Positions 1 through 7,135 are shown, counted from the stretch's first letter. The stretch: DNA of 8,605 bases from Bacillota bacterium (GCA_023428885.1 JAEYWQ010000021.1:1-8605), one strand, 5' to 3'. The notes: generated by a model not told the origin, from the sequence alone. A program made the numbers and translations.

Positions 1-939
1 ATCATTAAATGTAGAATACATAGCTAGACCATAGTTTTCTAAATAAAAAGCATTGGCATATTCATAAAAATCAAGGTCCATTTGCTTTTGAATAGATTTT
101 AAATGGTTAGTATAATCTTCTGGATAAGAGATTAAGCTTGCTTTAGTTACAAGATTCACTTTTAACCAAGCAGACAATTTTTCGTCATAATTTGAAAGTT
201 TTAAATAATTCTTGTATTCATCTGCAGTTTTAGCATGTTCAGATAATTCTTCATTTTCTTTTACAATAGCATCTGTTAATTCAGGATAGATACCATTAAT
301 GACTACCTCAAAAGTAGCATCTTTACCAGCTACCGTTTCATTGCCATAATCAGATGGGAAAGTAACATTCACAGTTACTGTTTCACCTACTTTATGACCG
401 ATTAACTGTTGCTCAAAGTCATCAACAAAGGAATTAGAACCAATGGATAAATCTGCACCCTCACCATTGGAATTACCACCATCAAACTCTTGTCCATCAA
501 TTGATCCAACATAGTCAATATTAATATTATCACCATCTGCGATAACAGCATCAGTTTCGGTATCTAAGGTTGCATATTCGAATATAACAGCAGCCAAATC
601 GCTCTTAAACTCTTTCTCTGTGTATTCAACTTCACCTGCTGGTACTTTCAGATTCTTATAATCACCGATATCAACATATGAGCTTGCAGTAACACCCTCT
701 ATGAATCCATTGTCAGTTAAGTAAGCACTATAATCGCTGCTTGGTACTACCTTTGTTAGATTGCGGTATACCTTGAAGCCAATCAAAGTAGCTAGTCCTA
801 TACATAGTAAGGAAACAACGCTAATAGTCACGAGCTTAGATATCCGAGCATTTCGTTTTAATTGTGCAATTTCCTTTTTTCTTGCTAGTTTTCGCTCTTG
901 GCTCAAACTAAGTTGGTGTTGATTCTTCTTGTCTTCCAT
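1..939 (-). CDS. Membrane-anchored trigger-factor-like FKBP peptidyl-prolyl isomerase (3' end outside window)
   Basis: The reading frame is open from an ATG at 939-937 to the left edge, giving 313 visible residues and no stop, so the gene is partial. A purine-rich AAAGAGGTAAGA ribosome site lies just upstream of the ATG. Residues 1-35 are very basic and polar. Residues about 36-55 form one hydrophobic segment, probably a membrane anchor with the rest outside the cytoplasm. Residues about 134-219 match the FKBP fold as found in trigger factor: a YVGSIDGQEFDGG stretch, then IGSNSFVDDFEQQLIG and VTFPSDYG. The region after 220 is charged and helical-looking, like the start of the trigger factor C-terminal chaperone domain. 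The N-terminal ribosome-binding domain of true trigger factor, with its GFRxGKxP motif, is absent. A role in folding exported proteins is therefore inferred. Family call is firm; exact function is not. Confidence 0.85.
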   Translation of the reverse strand, partial: MEDKKNQHQLSLSQERKLARKKEIAQLKRNARISKLVTISVVSLLCIGLATLIGFKVYRNLTKVVPSSDYSAYLTDNGFIEGVTASSYVDIGDYKNLKVPAGEVEYTEKEFKSDLAAVIFEYATLDTETDAVIADGDNINIDYVGSIDGQEFDGGNSNGEGADLSIGSNSFVDDFEQQLIGHKVGETVTVNVTFPSDYGNETVAGKDATFEVVINGIYPELTDAIVKENEELSEHAKTADEYKNYLKLSNYDEKLSAWLKVNLVTKASLISYPEDYTNHLKSIQKQMDLDFYEYANAFYLENYGLAMYSTFND

Positions 940-1011
940 TCTTACCTCTTTCTGTTCATTTGGAACAATATTAGTTGATTATTTTCCTAAGTAATAATAT
1001 AATACTACAAA

Positions 1012-1040
1012 ATTATGAATGTTTTGTGAACAATCGTCAA
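1012..1040 (-). promoter_or_regulatory. Sigma-A promoter for the trigger-factor-like gene
   Basis: On the minus strand TTGACG (1040-1035, 5 of 6 consensus) is followed after exactly 17 bp by CATAAT (1017-1012, 5 of 6). Transcription would begin near 1005, giving a leader of about 65 bases before the ATG at 939. It lies between the regulator's stop codon and this gene, so the gene can be transcribed independently of the regulator. Confidence 0.6.
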
Positions 1041-1120
1041 GAGATTTTTCTATTTCTCACACTGTTAATTGATAAAGGTATTAAAGTCAACTTAAGAATA
1101 GGATAAATGAGTTATTTTTG

Positions 1121-1945
1121 TTAGTCTGAAAGTGATAAAGACTTACGAAAAACGTTAGGGGAGTAACCCCAGTGACGTTTGAATTGTTTTGAGAAAGAGA
1201 AGGAGTCGCTATAACCAAGTGCTTCGGCGATTTCAGCAATTGAGTTTTGGGTAGCTAGCAGTTTCTTAGCTGCAAGCATACGCTGCTGATTCCGATAGGC
1301 AATTGGTGAAACTCCAACTTCTTTTTTAAAGAGTTTTCTAAAACTCTCTTGTCCGATGCATAGCAGATCACAGATGTCTTTTTCTGTATATACGATGCTG
1401 AAGTTACACTGTAGAATCTCCTTCGCCTTGGCTATCACTGTACTAAGGGTAGGAGCCTGGGCTGTCTGAGTCAGCATTCTATAGATGCATGCTGTAGCTT
1501 TTTGATAAAGAATAAATTGGCTTTCCTTATCACCATTAACTTCATAGGACAATTCATCCAGTAGGAGAAGTAACTCCTTTGTCAAATGGCATTTTTTAAC
1601 AGGCTCTTTTGTGTTGAATACACCTAAAGAAAGCAGCAGCTGATAAGAATTTCTGTCGAATGAGAGATAAAAGGATTTCCAAGGCCGACTTGAGTCAATT
1701 GTAATATGAGCTGAAGAGTTAGGGAAACGTTGAACAAGGATACCACGAGATAGTAGAGCGTGTATGCCACTAGCATCTTGATAACTGCCAAAACCATCTA
1801 AAACCACAAAGCAACTATAATAAGGTATGGTAAAATCATTGGTATGGATGGGGAAGTTGAAGTTTGTAGTGTAACCACAAGAAAACACAGATTTTTCCTC
1901 TAAACTACCAATGTTTTGCCCATTTGAATTTGATTTATTAGTCAT
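1121..1945 (-). CDS. AraC-family transcriptional regulator
   Basis: A 274-residue protein of the usual AraC/XylS length. Residues about 20-110 look like the cupin-type sugar-sensing domain (beta-rich, with PYYSCFVVLDGFG near 41-53). Residues about 170-270 are the DNA-binding domain with two helix-turn-helix units: the first around 188-213 (DICDLLCIGQESFRKLFKKE) and the second around 235-262 (IAEIAEALGYSDSFSFSKQF, then GYSP). The ATG at 1945-1943 is preceded by AAGGAG at a normal distance. The gene is transcribed divergently from the sugar-permease operon, with 213 bp between the two start codons. That is the classic arrangement for a local activator of a carbohydrate uptake operon, but the ligand cannot be read from sequence. 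No terminator hairpin was seen after its stop codon. Confidence 0.93.
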   Translation of the reverse strand: MTNKSNSNGQNIGSLEEKSVFSCGYTTNFNFPIHTNDFTIPYYSCFVVLDGFGSYQDASGIHALLSRGILVQRFPNSSAHITIDSSRPWKSFYLSFDRNSYQLLLSLGVFNTKEPVKKCHLTKELLLLLDELSYEVNGDKESQFILYQKATACIYRMLTQTAQAPTLSTVIAKAKEILQCNFSIVYTEKDICDLLCIGQESFRKLFKKEVGVSPIAYRNQQRMLAAKKLLATQNSIAEIAEALGYSDSFSFSKQFKRHWGYSPNVFRKSLSLSD

Positions 1946-1986
1946 AATTACTACTCCTTATACCAAAATGAACATCTTTAATACCG

Positions 1987-2015
1987 ATTATAACCTATTA
2001 ATTTAAGCTTGTATA
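1987..2015 (-). promoter_or_regulatory. Sigma-A promoter of the AraC-family regulator gene
   Basis: On the minus strand TATACA (2015-2010, 4 of 6) and a perfect TATAAT (1992-1987) are separated by 17 bp. Transcription would start near 1980, leaving a leader of about 35 bases that contains the AAGGAG ribosome site. The distal direct repeat at 2021-2031 lies immediately upstream of the -35 box, so a protein bound there could affect this promoter as well. Confidence 0.6.
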
Positions 2016-2020
2016 GTGTA

Positions 2021-2071
2021 AAATTTGTTTATATTCAATAATACAATTTAAATATATATCAAATTTGTTTA
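2021..2071. repeat. Two exact 11-bp direct repeats, candidate AraC-type operator
   Basis: AAATTTGTTTA occurs at 2021-2031 and again at 2061-2071, both on the plus strand, 40 bp apart start to start, or close to four helical turns. Regulators of the AraC family commonly bind direct repeats on one face of the helix. If the -10 is at 2096-2101, the proximal copy would be centred near -42, a usual activator position. The spacing and identity are seen; binding is inferred. Confidence 0.45.
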
Positions 2072-2084
2072 GAAACTAAACAAA
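2064..2084. repeat. Perfect 9-bp inverted repeat, candidate operator
   Basis: TTTGTTTAG (2064-2072) and CTAAACAAA (2076-2084) are exact reverse complements separated by AAA. The left arm overlaps the proximal direct repeat, so the region has three half-sites in all, one of them inverted. It could be a dimer-binding operator or a small hairpin. It lacks GC pairs and a U-tract, so it is not a terminator. Confidence 0.45.
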
Positions 2085-2087
2085 CTT

Positions 2088-2107
2088 CCAGAAATTATAA
2101 ATTCTGG
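2088..2107. repeat. 20-bp near-palindrome upstream of the first permease gene
   Basis: The arms CCAGAA and TTCTGG flank a central TTATAA. Of the ten symmetric position pairs, nine are complementary and one is not. It covers the candidate -10 TATAAA (2096-2101), so a protein bound here would block RNA polymerase; alternatively it could be the start of the leader RNA. Function unknown. Confidence 0.35.
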
Positions 2108-2147
2108 TATATATTGATATGTAGTATTGAAACTGAAACAAAAAAGT

Positions 2148-2153
2148 GGAGGG
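2148..2153 (+). promoter_or_regulatory. Ribosome binding site that fixes the first permease start
   Basis: GGAGGG lies 5 bases before the ATG at 2159. The open frame extends upstream to a TTG at 2114, but those extra 15 codons lack a ribosome site and encode no membrane or signal sequence, so 2159 is the better start. Confidence 0.8.
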
Positions 2154-2158
2154 ACATT

Positions 2159-3595
2159 ATGGTCAAGGAAAGAATAACCAATAAACTGTATATTTTGTTG
2201 CGCATAAGCATTATCTTAGGAGTTTTCCTTTCGTTTATTCCAGCCCTTAACCCTGCTCGTATCAGTGAAATGATTAACAAGAACTTGTCATTATTCACCA
2301 GCGGCTTATTCTATTCAAGATTAACCGAAAACTTTGGTCGCGCATTCACCAAGGGTTGGGTAGGTACTATGACAACACAGGTATTATTCATATCCTGTAT
2401 GGTTATGTTAATTGGTTTTGTTGTAAGTGCAGCCGGGGGTTGTATGTCTCTTGGAAATGTTAAGATGAAGAGAATCGCTAATATCATAGTTATTATCGGT
2501 TCTGTTATCACTCTTGGTGGTGTCTACGGTGTGAAGTGGGCAGAAACGGATATTCAAGGAACACCTAATCCTGATAAGATTGTTCCATTGCAATCAAGTA
2601 GTTTGATTATCTTTCTTATCGTTGCATTAATTACATTGATTTTAGCAATAGTTACTTTGATTCTTTTACCCAAAGTACAAAAAGAAGATAAATTTGAAAT
2701 GGAAGCAAGATTTAAATTGTTCCTTTTAATTATGCCTTTTATTGCTTTAACATTTATATTTGCATACCTTCCATTAGCTGGATGGAGATTTGCATTCTTT
2801 AATTACAAATCAGGTGAGTCCTTATCAAGTGAGAATTTTGTGGGCTTTAAATGGTTTACATATTTATTTCAGAATGCAGCAACAAGAGCCGATTTACTTC
2901 GAGTTTTAAAGAATACATTAGCCATGAGTGGTTTAGGACTTGCTACTAGCTGGTGTGCTATGGCCTTTGCAATCTTTTTATGTGAAATCAAGAACAAGAG
3001 ATTTCGCCGATTTGTACAAACCTTTACAACGATACCAAACTTTATCAGTTGGGTCCTTGTATTCGCAGTAGCTTTCTCTATCTTTTCAACAGATGGTTTC
3101 TTAAGCTCATTACTTATTAAAGCAGGTATATTGGATGCGGGTAAGAATTTCTTAATGAGCAGTGATCATATCTGGCTTAAGATGTTGGCTTGGGGTATGT
3201 GGAAAGGCCTTGGATGGGGAGCAATTATATATATTGCTGCGATCTCAGGTATTGATCAGCAATTATTTGAAGCAGCAACTGTGGACGGAGCTGGAAGATT
3301 CCAACGTATGTGGAATATTACAGTACCAAGCTTGATGCCAACCTTCATGGTATTGTTGTTATTATCTATTGCTGGTATCCTCAATAACGGATTAGAGCAA
3401 TACTTAGTATTCGAGAATGCGAAGAATACGAAAGATATTATGGTACTAGATTTATATGTTTACAAATTAGGTATAAACAATGGTAAGATTCCTCTTGCGA
3501 CTGTAGTAGGTATGGCAAAATCAATAGTTAGCGTGATTTTACTCTTTGGTGCGAACAAATTATCTAAGACGGTTCGTGGCGAAAGTATCATATAG
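2159..3595 (+). CDS. Sugar ABC transporter permease, LplB-type, with an extra N-terminal membrane domain
   Basis: The protein has 478 residues from the ATG served by GGAGGG. From about residue 184 on it is a standard LplB/UgpA-like (MalF-type) permease of carbohydrate ABC importers. It begins FLLIMPFIALTFIFAYLPLAGW and carries the ATPase-docking EAA loop at about 371-396 (EAATVDGAGRF, ending ITVPSLMP). That core of about 295 residues is the usual full length of the family. The first 180 residues are extra: four hydrophobic segments near 11-30, 73-93, 106-126 and 148-170, the second followed by a GG-containing turn and the third by a short external loop. It is the first gene of the operon, 12 bases before the second permease gene, whose ribosome site overlaps this stop codon. 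It would pair with that permease to form the channel. No ATPase is present nearby. Confidence 0.9.
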   Translation: MVKERITNKLYILLRISIILGVFLSFIPALNPARISEMINKNLSLFTSGLFYSRLTENFGRAFTKGWVGTMTTQVLFISCMVMLIGFVVSAAGGCMSLGNVKMKRIANIIVIIGSVITLGGVYGVKWAETDIQGTPNPDKIVPLQSSSLIIFLIVALITLILAIVTLILLPKVQKEDKFEMEARFKLFLLIMPFIALTFIFAYLPLAGWRFAFFNYKSGESLSSENFVGFKWFTYLFQNAATRADLLRVLKNTLAMSGLGLATSWCAMAFAIFLCEIKNKRFRRFVQTFTTIPNFISWVLVFAVAFSIFSTDGFLSSLLIKAGILDAGKNFLMSSDHIWLKMLAWGMWKGLGWGAIIYIAAISGIDQQLFEAATVDGAGRFQRMWNITVPSLMPTFMVLLLLSIAGILNNGLEQYLVFENAKNTKDIMVLDLYVYKLGINNGKIPLATVVGMAKSIVSVILLFGANKLSKTVRGESII

Positions 3596-3607
3596 GAGGG
3601 GAAGACA

Positions 3608-4579
3608 ATGGCAAAATCAAAGCAAGAAAAACTTGACTTAAGAGCTGAAAGAAAATATGAAGATAAGCACAAACGAATATATAAACTATCCATAGGCGAC
3701 ATTATATTTGAGATTTTCAATCATCTTTTCTTTTTAATTTTTACATTAGCATGTATTTTCCCTTTTTATTATATCTTCATTAATACAATTAGTAATAATG
3801 AATTAGTAAGTAAAGGTGCAATTAATTTTATACCAAAGGCAATACACTTTAAAAATTACGTTGCTTTAGCTAATGTAGGTGACCTAATGAGTTCTGTAAC
3901 CATTACCTTATCAAGAACCTTAATTGGTACGGCATTGATGGTAGCTTCTTCAGGATTTGTTGGTTATCTGGTAACCAAGAAGGAATTATGGGCAAGAAAG
4001 TTTTGGTATCGTTTCTTAGTTATCACAATGTATTTTAACGCAGGTTTAATTCCTTGGTACTTGAATATGTCCATGCTTGGCTTAACAGATACCTTCATGG
4101 CATACATTATACCTGGCATTGTTGCTCCATATAATATTATTCTTGTTAAAACCTATGTAGAGTCGATTCCTGCAGAGCTGGAAGAAAGTGCTGCGATCGA
4201 TGGAGCAAGCTATATGACTATTTTTAGAAGAATTATTTGGCCATTAAGTAAACCGATCTTAGCAACCATTGCAATCTTTGGTGCGGTTGGTAACTGGAAC
4301 TCATTTACGGATTCCTTAATCTTAATGCCTAATTCACCACAGTTACACACCTTACAGCACAAGTTATATACTTACTTGAATGCATCCACAAACTTAAAAG
4401 CATTAATGAGTTCTGGTGGCGGTGGCACAGTTTCTGGTTCCGCAATTCAAAACATCCTGAATGCAAAGACAATCAAGTATACTATTTCCATGGTAACTAT
4501 TATACCAATCTTGCTGGTATATCCATTCATGCAACGTTACTTTGAAAAGGGTATTATGTTAGGTGCCGTTAAGGGCTAA
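3608..4579 (+). CDS. Sugar ABC transporter permease, LplC/YtcP-type
   Basis: A 323-residue MalG-type inner-membrane permease, close to the family's usual length. The N-terminal 30 residues are highly charged, followed by six predicted membrane segments near 36-60, 98-121, 133-155, 162-183, 217-240 and 290-308. The EAA loop that contacts the ATPase is at about 191-216 (LEESAAIDGASYMTIFRRII, then WPLSKP). The C-terminus FEKGIMLGAVKG is typical of the LplC/YtcP branch, which moves complex oligosaccharides. A glycine-rich stretch, SSGGGGTVSGSA, at 268-279 probably lies in the last external loop. The start ATG is 7 bases after AGGAGGGG (3594-3601), which overlaps the stop of the preceding permease gene, so the two are probably translationally coupled. 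Confidence 0.93.
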   Translation: MAKSKQEKLDLRAERKYEDKHKRIYKLSIGDIIFEIFNHLFFLIFTLACIFPFYYIFINTISNNELVSKGAINFIPKAIHFKNYVALANVGDLMSSVTITLSRTLIGTALMVASSGFVGYLVTKKELWARKFWYRFLVITMYFNAGLIPWYLNMSMLGLTDTFMAYIIPGIVAPYNIILVKTYVESIPAELEESAAIDGASYMTIFRRIIWPLSKPILATIAIFGAVGNWNSFTDSLILMPNSPQLHTLQHKLYTYLNASTNLKALMSSGGGGTVSGSAIQNILNAKTIKYTISMVTIIPILLVYPFMQRYFEKGIMLGAVKG

Positions 4580-4597
4580 TTATTTTATTTCATTTGG

Positions 4598-4630
4598 TGT
4601 TAGCACATCGAAAGATGTGTAGTAATAACA
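4598..4630 (+). other. Intercistronic stem-loop with GAAA tetraloop before the binding-protein gene
   Basis: CACATC (4604-4609) and GATGTG (4614-4619) form a perfect 6-bp stem closed by the stable GNRA-type loop GAAA. A G-U pair (4603/4620) and an outer 5-bp stem, TGTTA (4598-4602) with TAACA (4626-4630), extend it around a 5-base bulge. No run of T follows, so it should not terminate transcription. It ends 17 bases before the ATG at 4648. A role in RNA processing or in stabilising the downstream message is inferred from its position. Confidence 0.55.
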
Positions 4631-4647
4631 TATTATAAGGAGGAAGT

Positions 4648-6435
4648 ATGAGAAAAACAAAAAAAGTTTTAGCTTTATTACTTGCATCTGCTATGACATT
4701 ATCATTAGCAGGATGCGGATCTAAGACATCCACAACACAACCAACAAAAGCTCCTGACGCAACAGAAGCAGCAACAAAAGCGCCTGACGCAACTCAAGCG
4801 CCTGACGCAACTCAAGCACCTTCATTAGCACTTGAAGGTAATTTGGATGAAATTATTCCAGACAAAACAGTTACTTTGAATATGTATGCTCAGACAGCAA
4901 ATTCACAGGGTATTCAGGTTGGTTGGTTTGCAGAAGTAATCAAAGAGAAATTTAATGTTGAGTTTAACCTTATTAATGAGGGTGACGGTGTATTCTCAAC
5001 ACGTATGGAATCTGGCGATCTAGGAGATATCGTTATCTTCGGTGATGACAGTGATCAGTACAAACAAGCAGCAAACAATGGCATGTTATTCAATTGGGAA
5101 GAAGAAGATTTAGTTCAGACTTGGGGTCCATATATCTATGAAAATATGTCTTCTGCACTTACTAAGAATAAAAACATTACTGGTACTTTATATGGATTCG
5201 GTTATGACGTAGCTGTAAGTGGTGGAGATTTCGCCGATTTCGATTACCACCCAGACATCCGTTGGGACTTATACCAAGCAATCGGTGCACCTGAAATCAA
5301 TGAATTAGAAGATTACATCGATGTATTAAAGAAGATGAAGGAAATTGAACCAACATCTGATTCTGGTAAAGAAACATATGGTGTATCCTTATTCAATGAC
5401 TGGGATGGCAACATGGTTATGTTCGTAAAAGCAACTGCTACATGTTTCTGGGGCTTAGATGAGTTCCACTTTGGTTTCTATGATGCTGACAATGGTAACT
5501 TCGAAGCAGCTTTAGATGACAATGGACATTACTACAGAAGCTTAAAGTTCTATAATCAATTATTCCAGAACAACTTAGTTGATCCTGACTCCATGACTCA
5601 AGGTTTCGGTGGTATGCAAGAAGACTACACTGATGGTGCAGCATTCTTTAATATCTTCTCATGGATGGCAGCTCCTCTTTACAATACTACAGAGCACAAG
5701 GCAGCTGGAAAAGAAATGTTACCTGTAGCTGCTAAGAATCAGGATGTTTTAGTTTATGGTTTGAATCCTAATGGCGGTAATCGTTTATGGACAATCGGTT
5801 CTAAAACTCAGTACCCAGAATTATGTATGGCAATTATTAACTGGTTATCAACTCCAGAAGGTTCTTTAACAGCATTCTACGGACCAAAAGATGTTTGCTG
5901 GGAGTACTTACCAGATGGTTCTATTGATTTAACAGATTTCGGTTTAAGATGTAAAACAGAGTCTAATGTTGAAATGCCAGCTCCATATACTGGTTACTGG
6001 TTAGAAGGAAATCCACAGTATTCTCTTACTACTTGGTCACTTAATACAGAGATCAAAGGCTTAAACGGACAGACTTATAACTACTTATACTGGCCAAAAT
6101 ATTTATCACTTCCAGTATCTCCTGCTATGGAAAGCTGGAGAGAAGCAACTGGAGCTCAGACATTCAGAGAATACTTCTCAGCTGGAGAGTACTCTGTATC
6201 TAAAGCACACACTTATTCTCAAAGCGTACGTACTGATGAGTTAGATACTACTTGGAAACAAGTTGCTGAATGTATCAGAATGGGATCTTGGGAAGCTATT
6301 TATGCAAAAGATGATGCTGAATTCCAAGCAATCTGGGATAAGATGAAATCTGATGCAGTAAGCTATGGATATGATGAGTGTATCGAATGGAGCAAGGCAG
6401 AAGCTGCAATTCGTTATGCAAATGAAATTAACTAG
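4648..6435 (+). CDS. Extracellular sugar-binding lipoprotein of the ABC transporter
   Basis: A 595-residue solute-binding protein of the large family-1/LplA-like type. Residues 1-22 are a lipoprotein signal (basic KTKK, hydrophobic core, lipobox LAGC) with the lipid-modified cysteine at 23. Residues 24-58 are a low-complexity linker built from KAPDAT/QAPDAT repeats. The binding domain follows and is rich in tryptophan and tyrosine, as expected for stacking against sugar rings. The length, well above the 400-450 residues of simple sugar-binding proteins, is typical of those paired with LplB/LplC permeases and suggests an oligosaccharide ligand. The ligand itself cannot be told. AAGGAGGAAG lies just before the ATG. 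As third gene it follows both permeases and is flanked by hairpins on both sides, which suggests expression set apart from its neighbours. Confidence 0.93.
   Translation: MRKTKKVLALLLASAMTLSLAGCGSKTSTTQPTKAPDATEAATKAPDATQAPDATQAPSLALEGNLDEIIPDKTVTLNMYAQTANSQGIQVGWFAEVIKEKFNVEFNLINEGDGVFSTRMESGDLGDIVIFGDDSDQYKQAANNGMLFNWEEEDLVQTWGPYIYENMSSALTKNKNITGTLYGFGYDVAVSGGDFADFDYHPDIRWDLYQAIGAPEINELEDYIDVLKKMKEIEPTSDSGKETYGVSLFNDWDGNMVMFVKATATCFWGLDEFHFGFYDADNGNFEAALDDNGHYYRSLKFYNQLFQNNLVDPDSMTQGFGGMQEDYTDGAAFFNIFSWMAAPLYNTTEHKAAGKEMLPVAAKNQDVLVYGLNPNGGNRLWTIGSKTQYPELCMAIINWLSTPEGSLTAFYGPKDVCWEYLPDGSIDLTDFGLRCKTESNVEMPAPYTGYWLEGNPQYSLTTWSLNTEIKGLNGQTYNYLYWPKYLSLPVSPAMESWREATGAQTFREYFSAGEYSVSKAHTYSQSVRTDELDTTWKQVAECIRMGSWEAIYAKDDAEFQAIWDKMKSDAVSYGYDECIEWSKAEAAIRYANEIN
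4750..4815 (+). repeat. Tandem 18-bp repeat encoding the lipoprotein linker
   Basis: An 18-bp unit (GCGCCTGACGCAACTCAA) occurs twice head to tail with no mismatch, at 4780-4797 and 4798-4815. A third copy with three differences lies at 4750-4767, with 12 bp between. The unit is a multiple of three and encodes AlaProAspAlaThrGln, so gain or loss of a copy would keep the frame. Confidence 0.85.
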
Positions 6436-6455
6436 TTTATTAGTTTAAATTTTAG

Positions 6456-6482
6456 AGGAGAGGCATATTTTGTGCCTCTCCT
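6456..6482 (+). terminator. Terminator-like hairpin between binding-protein and DUF624 genes
   Basis: AGGAGAGGCA (6456-6465) and TGCCTCTCCT (6473-6482) form a perfect 10-bp, GC-rich stem with a 7-base loop. Only a short T tract (three or four T around 6482-6484) follows, so it is probably a partial terminator or a 3' message-stabilising hairpin. It begins 20 bases after the binding-protein stop codon and ends 27 bases before the next ATG. Confidence 0.65.
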
Positions 6483-6509
6483 TTATGGAATGAAAGGAGA
6501 AAAAATTAC

Positions 6510-7133
6510 ATGGGAGTATTTCGTGTCGATGGTCCGATTTACAGATTTTTATCCCGTTTTGTTGATGTCTTAGTTCTTAATTTCTGGCTACTAGTGTGTA
6601 GTATCCCAATCGTGACAGTAGGAGCTTCCATCACAGCTGCATTTTCTGTTACTATGAAGATGGTAAATGAAGAAGAGGGATATATTACAAGAAGCTTCTT
6701 TCGTTCGTTTAAAGAGAATTTTAAGCAGGGAACTTACCTTGGGCTAATCTCCTTAGCTTGTATGTATGTTGTTTATTTAGATTTTCAAGTTTTTAATGCT
6801 TATGAAGATGGACCTATTCTATTGGTGATGGTAGGAATTTTAGCAGGAGTAGTTTTTTTCTTTACAATGTTGTATACATTCCCTCAGGCTGCCAGATATA
6901 AAAACACAATTAAGCAGATGATGAAGAACTCACAACAGATAACGATTCGGTATTTTGGAAAGACCTTATTTTTATTGGGAGTTTTATTTGTGGAAATATT
7001 CCTAGCCTTTTGGAGTACGACTACTTTGTTTTTTGCAATATTAATAGGACCAGTAATTATGATTTACACAATTAGCGGTTTTTGTATAAAGATATTCGAA
7101 GAAGTAGAAAAGAATATTGGCGAAGAGGACTAG
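6510..7133 (+). CDS. YesL-like DUF624 integral membrane protein
   Basis: A 207-residue protein recognisable as the YesL/DUF624 family by its N-terminal half: a short DGPIYRFL segment, then a hydrophobic stretch with NFWLLVCSIPIVTVGAS and TAAF (about 24-45). Five hydrophobic segments lie near 17-43, 75-91, 103-123, 150-168 and 172-193, and the acidic tail ends EEVEKNIGEED. The biochemical role of the family is not established. Its members often sit beside LplA/LplB/LplC-type transporters and polysaccharide-degradation genes, as here, so an accessory role in sugar uptake is inferred. The ATG is preceded by AAAGGAG, at a slightly long spacing of 10 bases. It is the last gene of the operon; the hairpin at 6456-6482 would lower its expression relative to the binding protein. 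Confidence 0.9.
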   Translation: MGVFRVDGPIYRFLSRFVDVLVLNFWLLVCSIPIVTVGASITAAFSVTMKMVNEEEGYITRSFFRSFKENFKQGTYLGLISLACMYVVYLDFQVFNAYEDGPILLVMVGILAGVVFFFTMLYTFPQAARYKNTIKQMMKNSQQITIRYFGKTLFLLGVLFVEIFLAFWSTTTLFFAILIGPVIMIYTISGFCIKIFEEVEKNIGEED

Positions 7134-7135
7134 AG

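Larger units (their letters stand above)
1946..2158. promoter_or_regulatory. Divergent control region between regulator and uptake operon
   Basis: This AT-rich 213-bp gap holds the regulator's promoter on the minus strand, two identical AAATTTGTTTA repeats, an overlapping inverted repeat, a near-palindrome, and then the ribosome site of the first permease gene. I could not find a well-formed plus-strand promoter. The best -10 candidates are TATAAA at 2096-2101 and TATATT at 2110-2115, and neither has a recognisable -35 box at 16-18 bp. That fits a promoter that depends on an activator, but this is inference. No clear catabolite-response (cre) site was seen. Confidence 0.5.

Noticed and set aside
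1067..1095. Second promoter-like pair on the minus strand (TTGACT, 17 bp, TAACAG)
   Set aside because: The -10 matches only 3 of 6 consensus bases, and a better promoter lies closer to the gene at 1012-1040.
2114..2158. Upstream extension of the first permease to a TTG start
   Set aside because: The extra codons have no ribosome site, while the ATG at 2159 has GGAGGG at ideal spacing.
5438..5644. Minus-strand reading frame inside the binding-protein gene
   Set aside because: It is antisense to a confidently identified gene, is His/Ser/Leu-rich in the way of shadow frames, and has no ribosome site.
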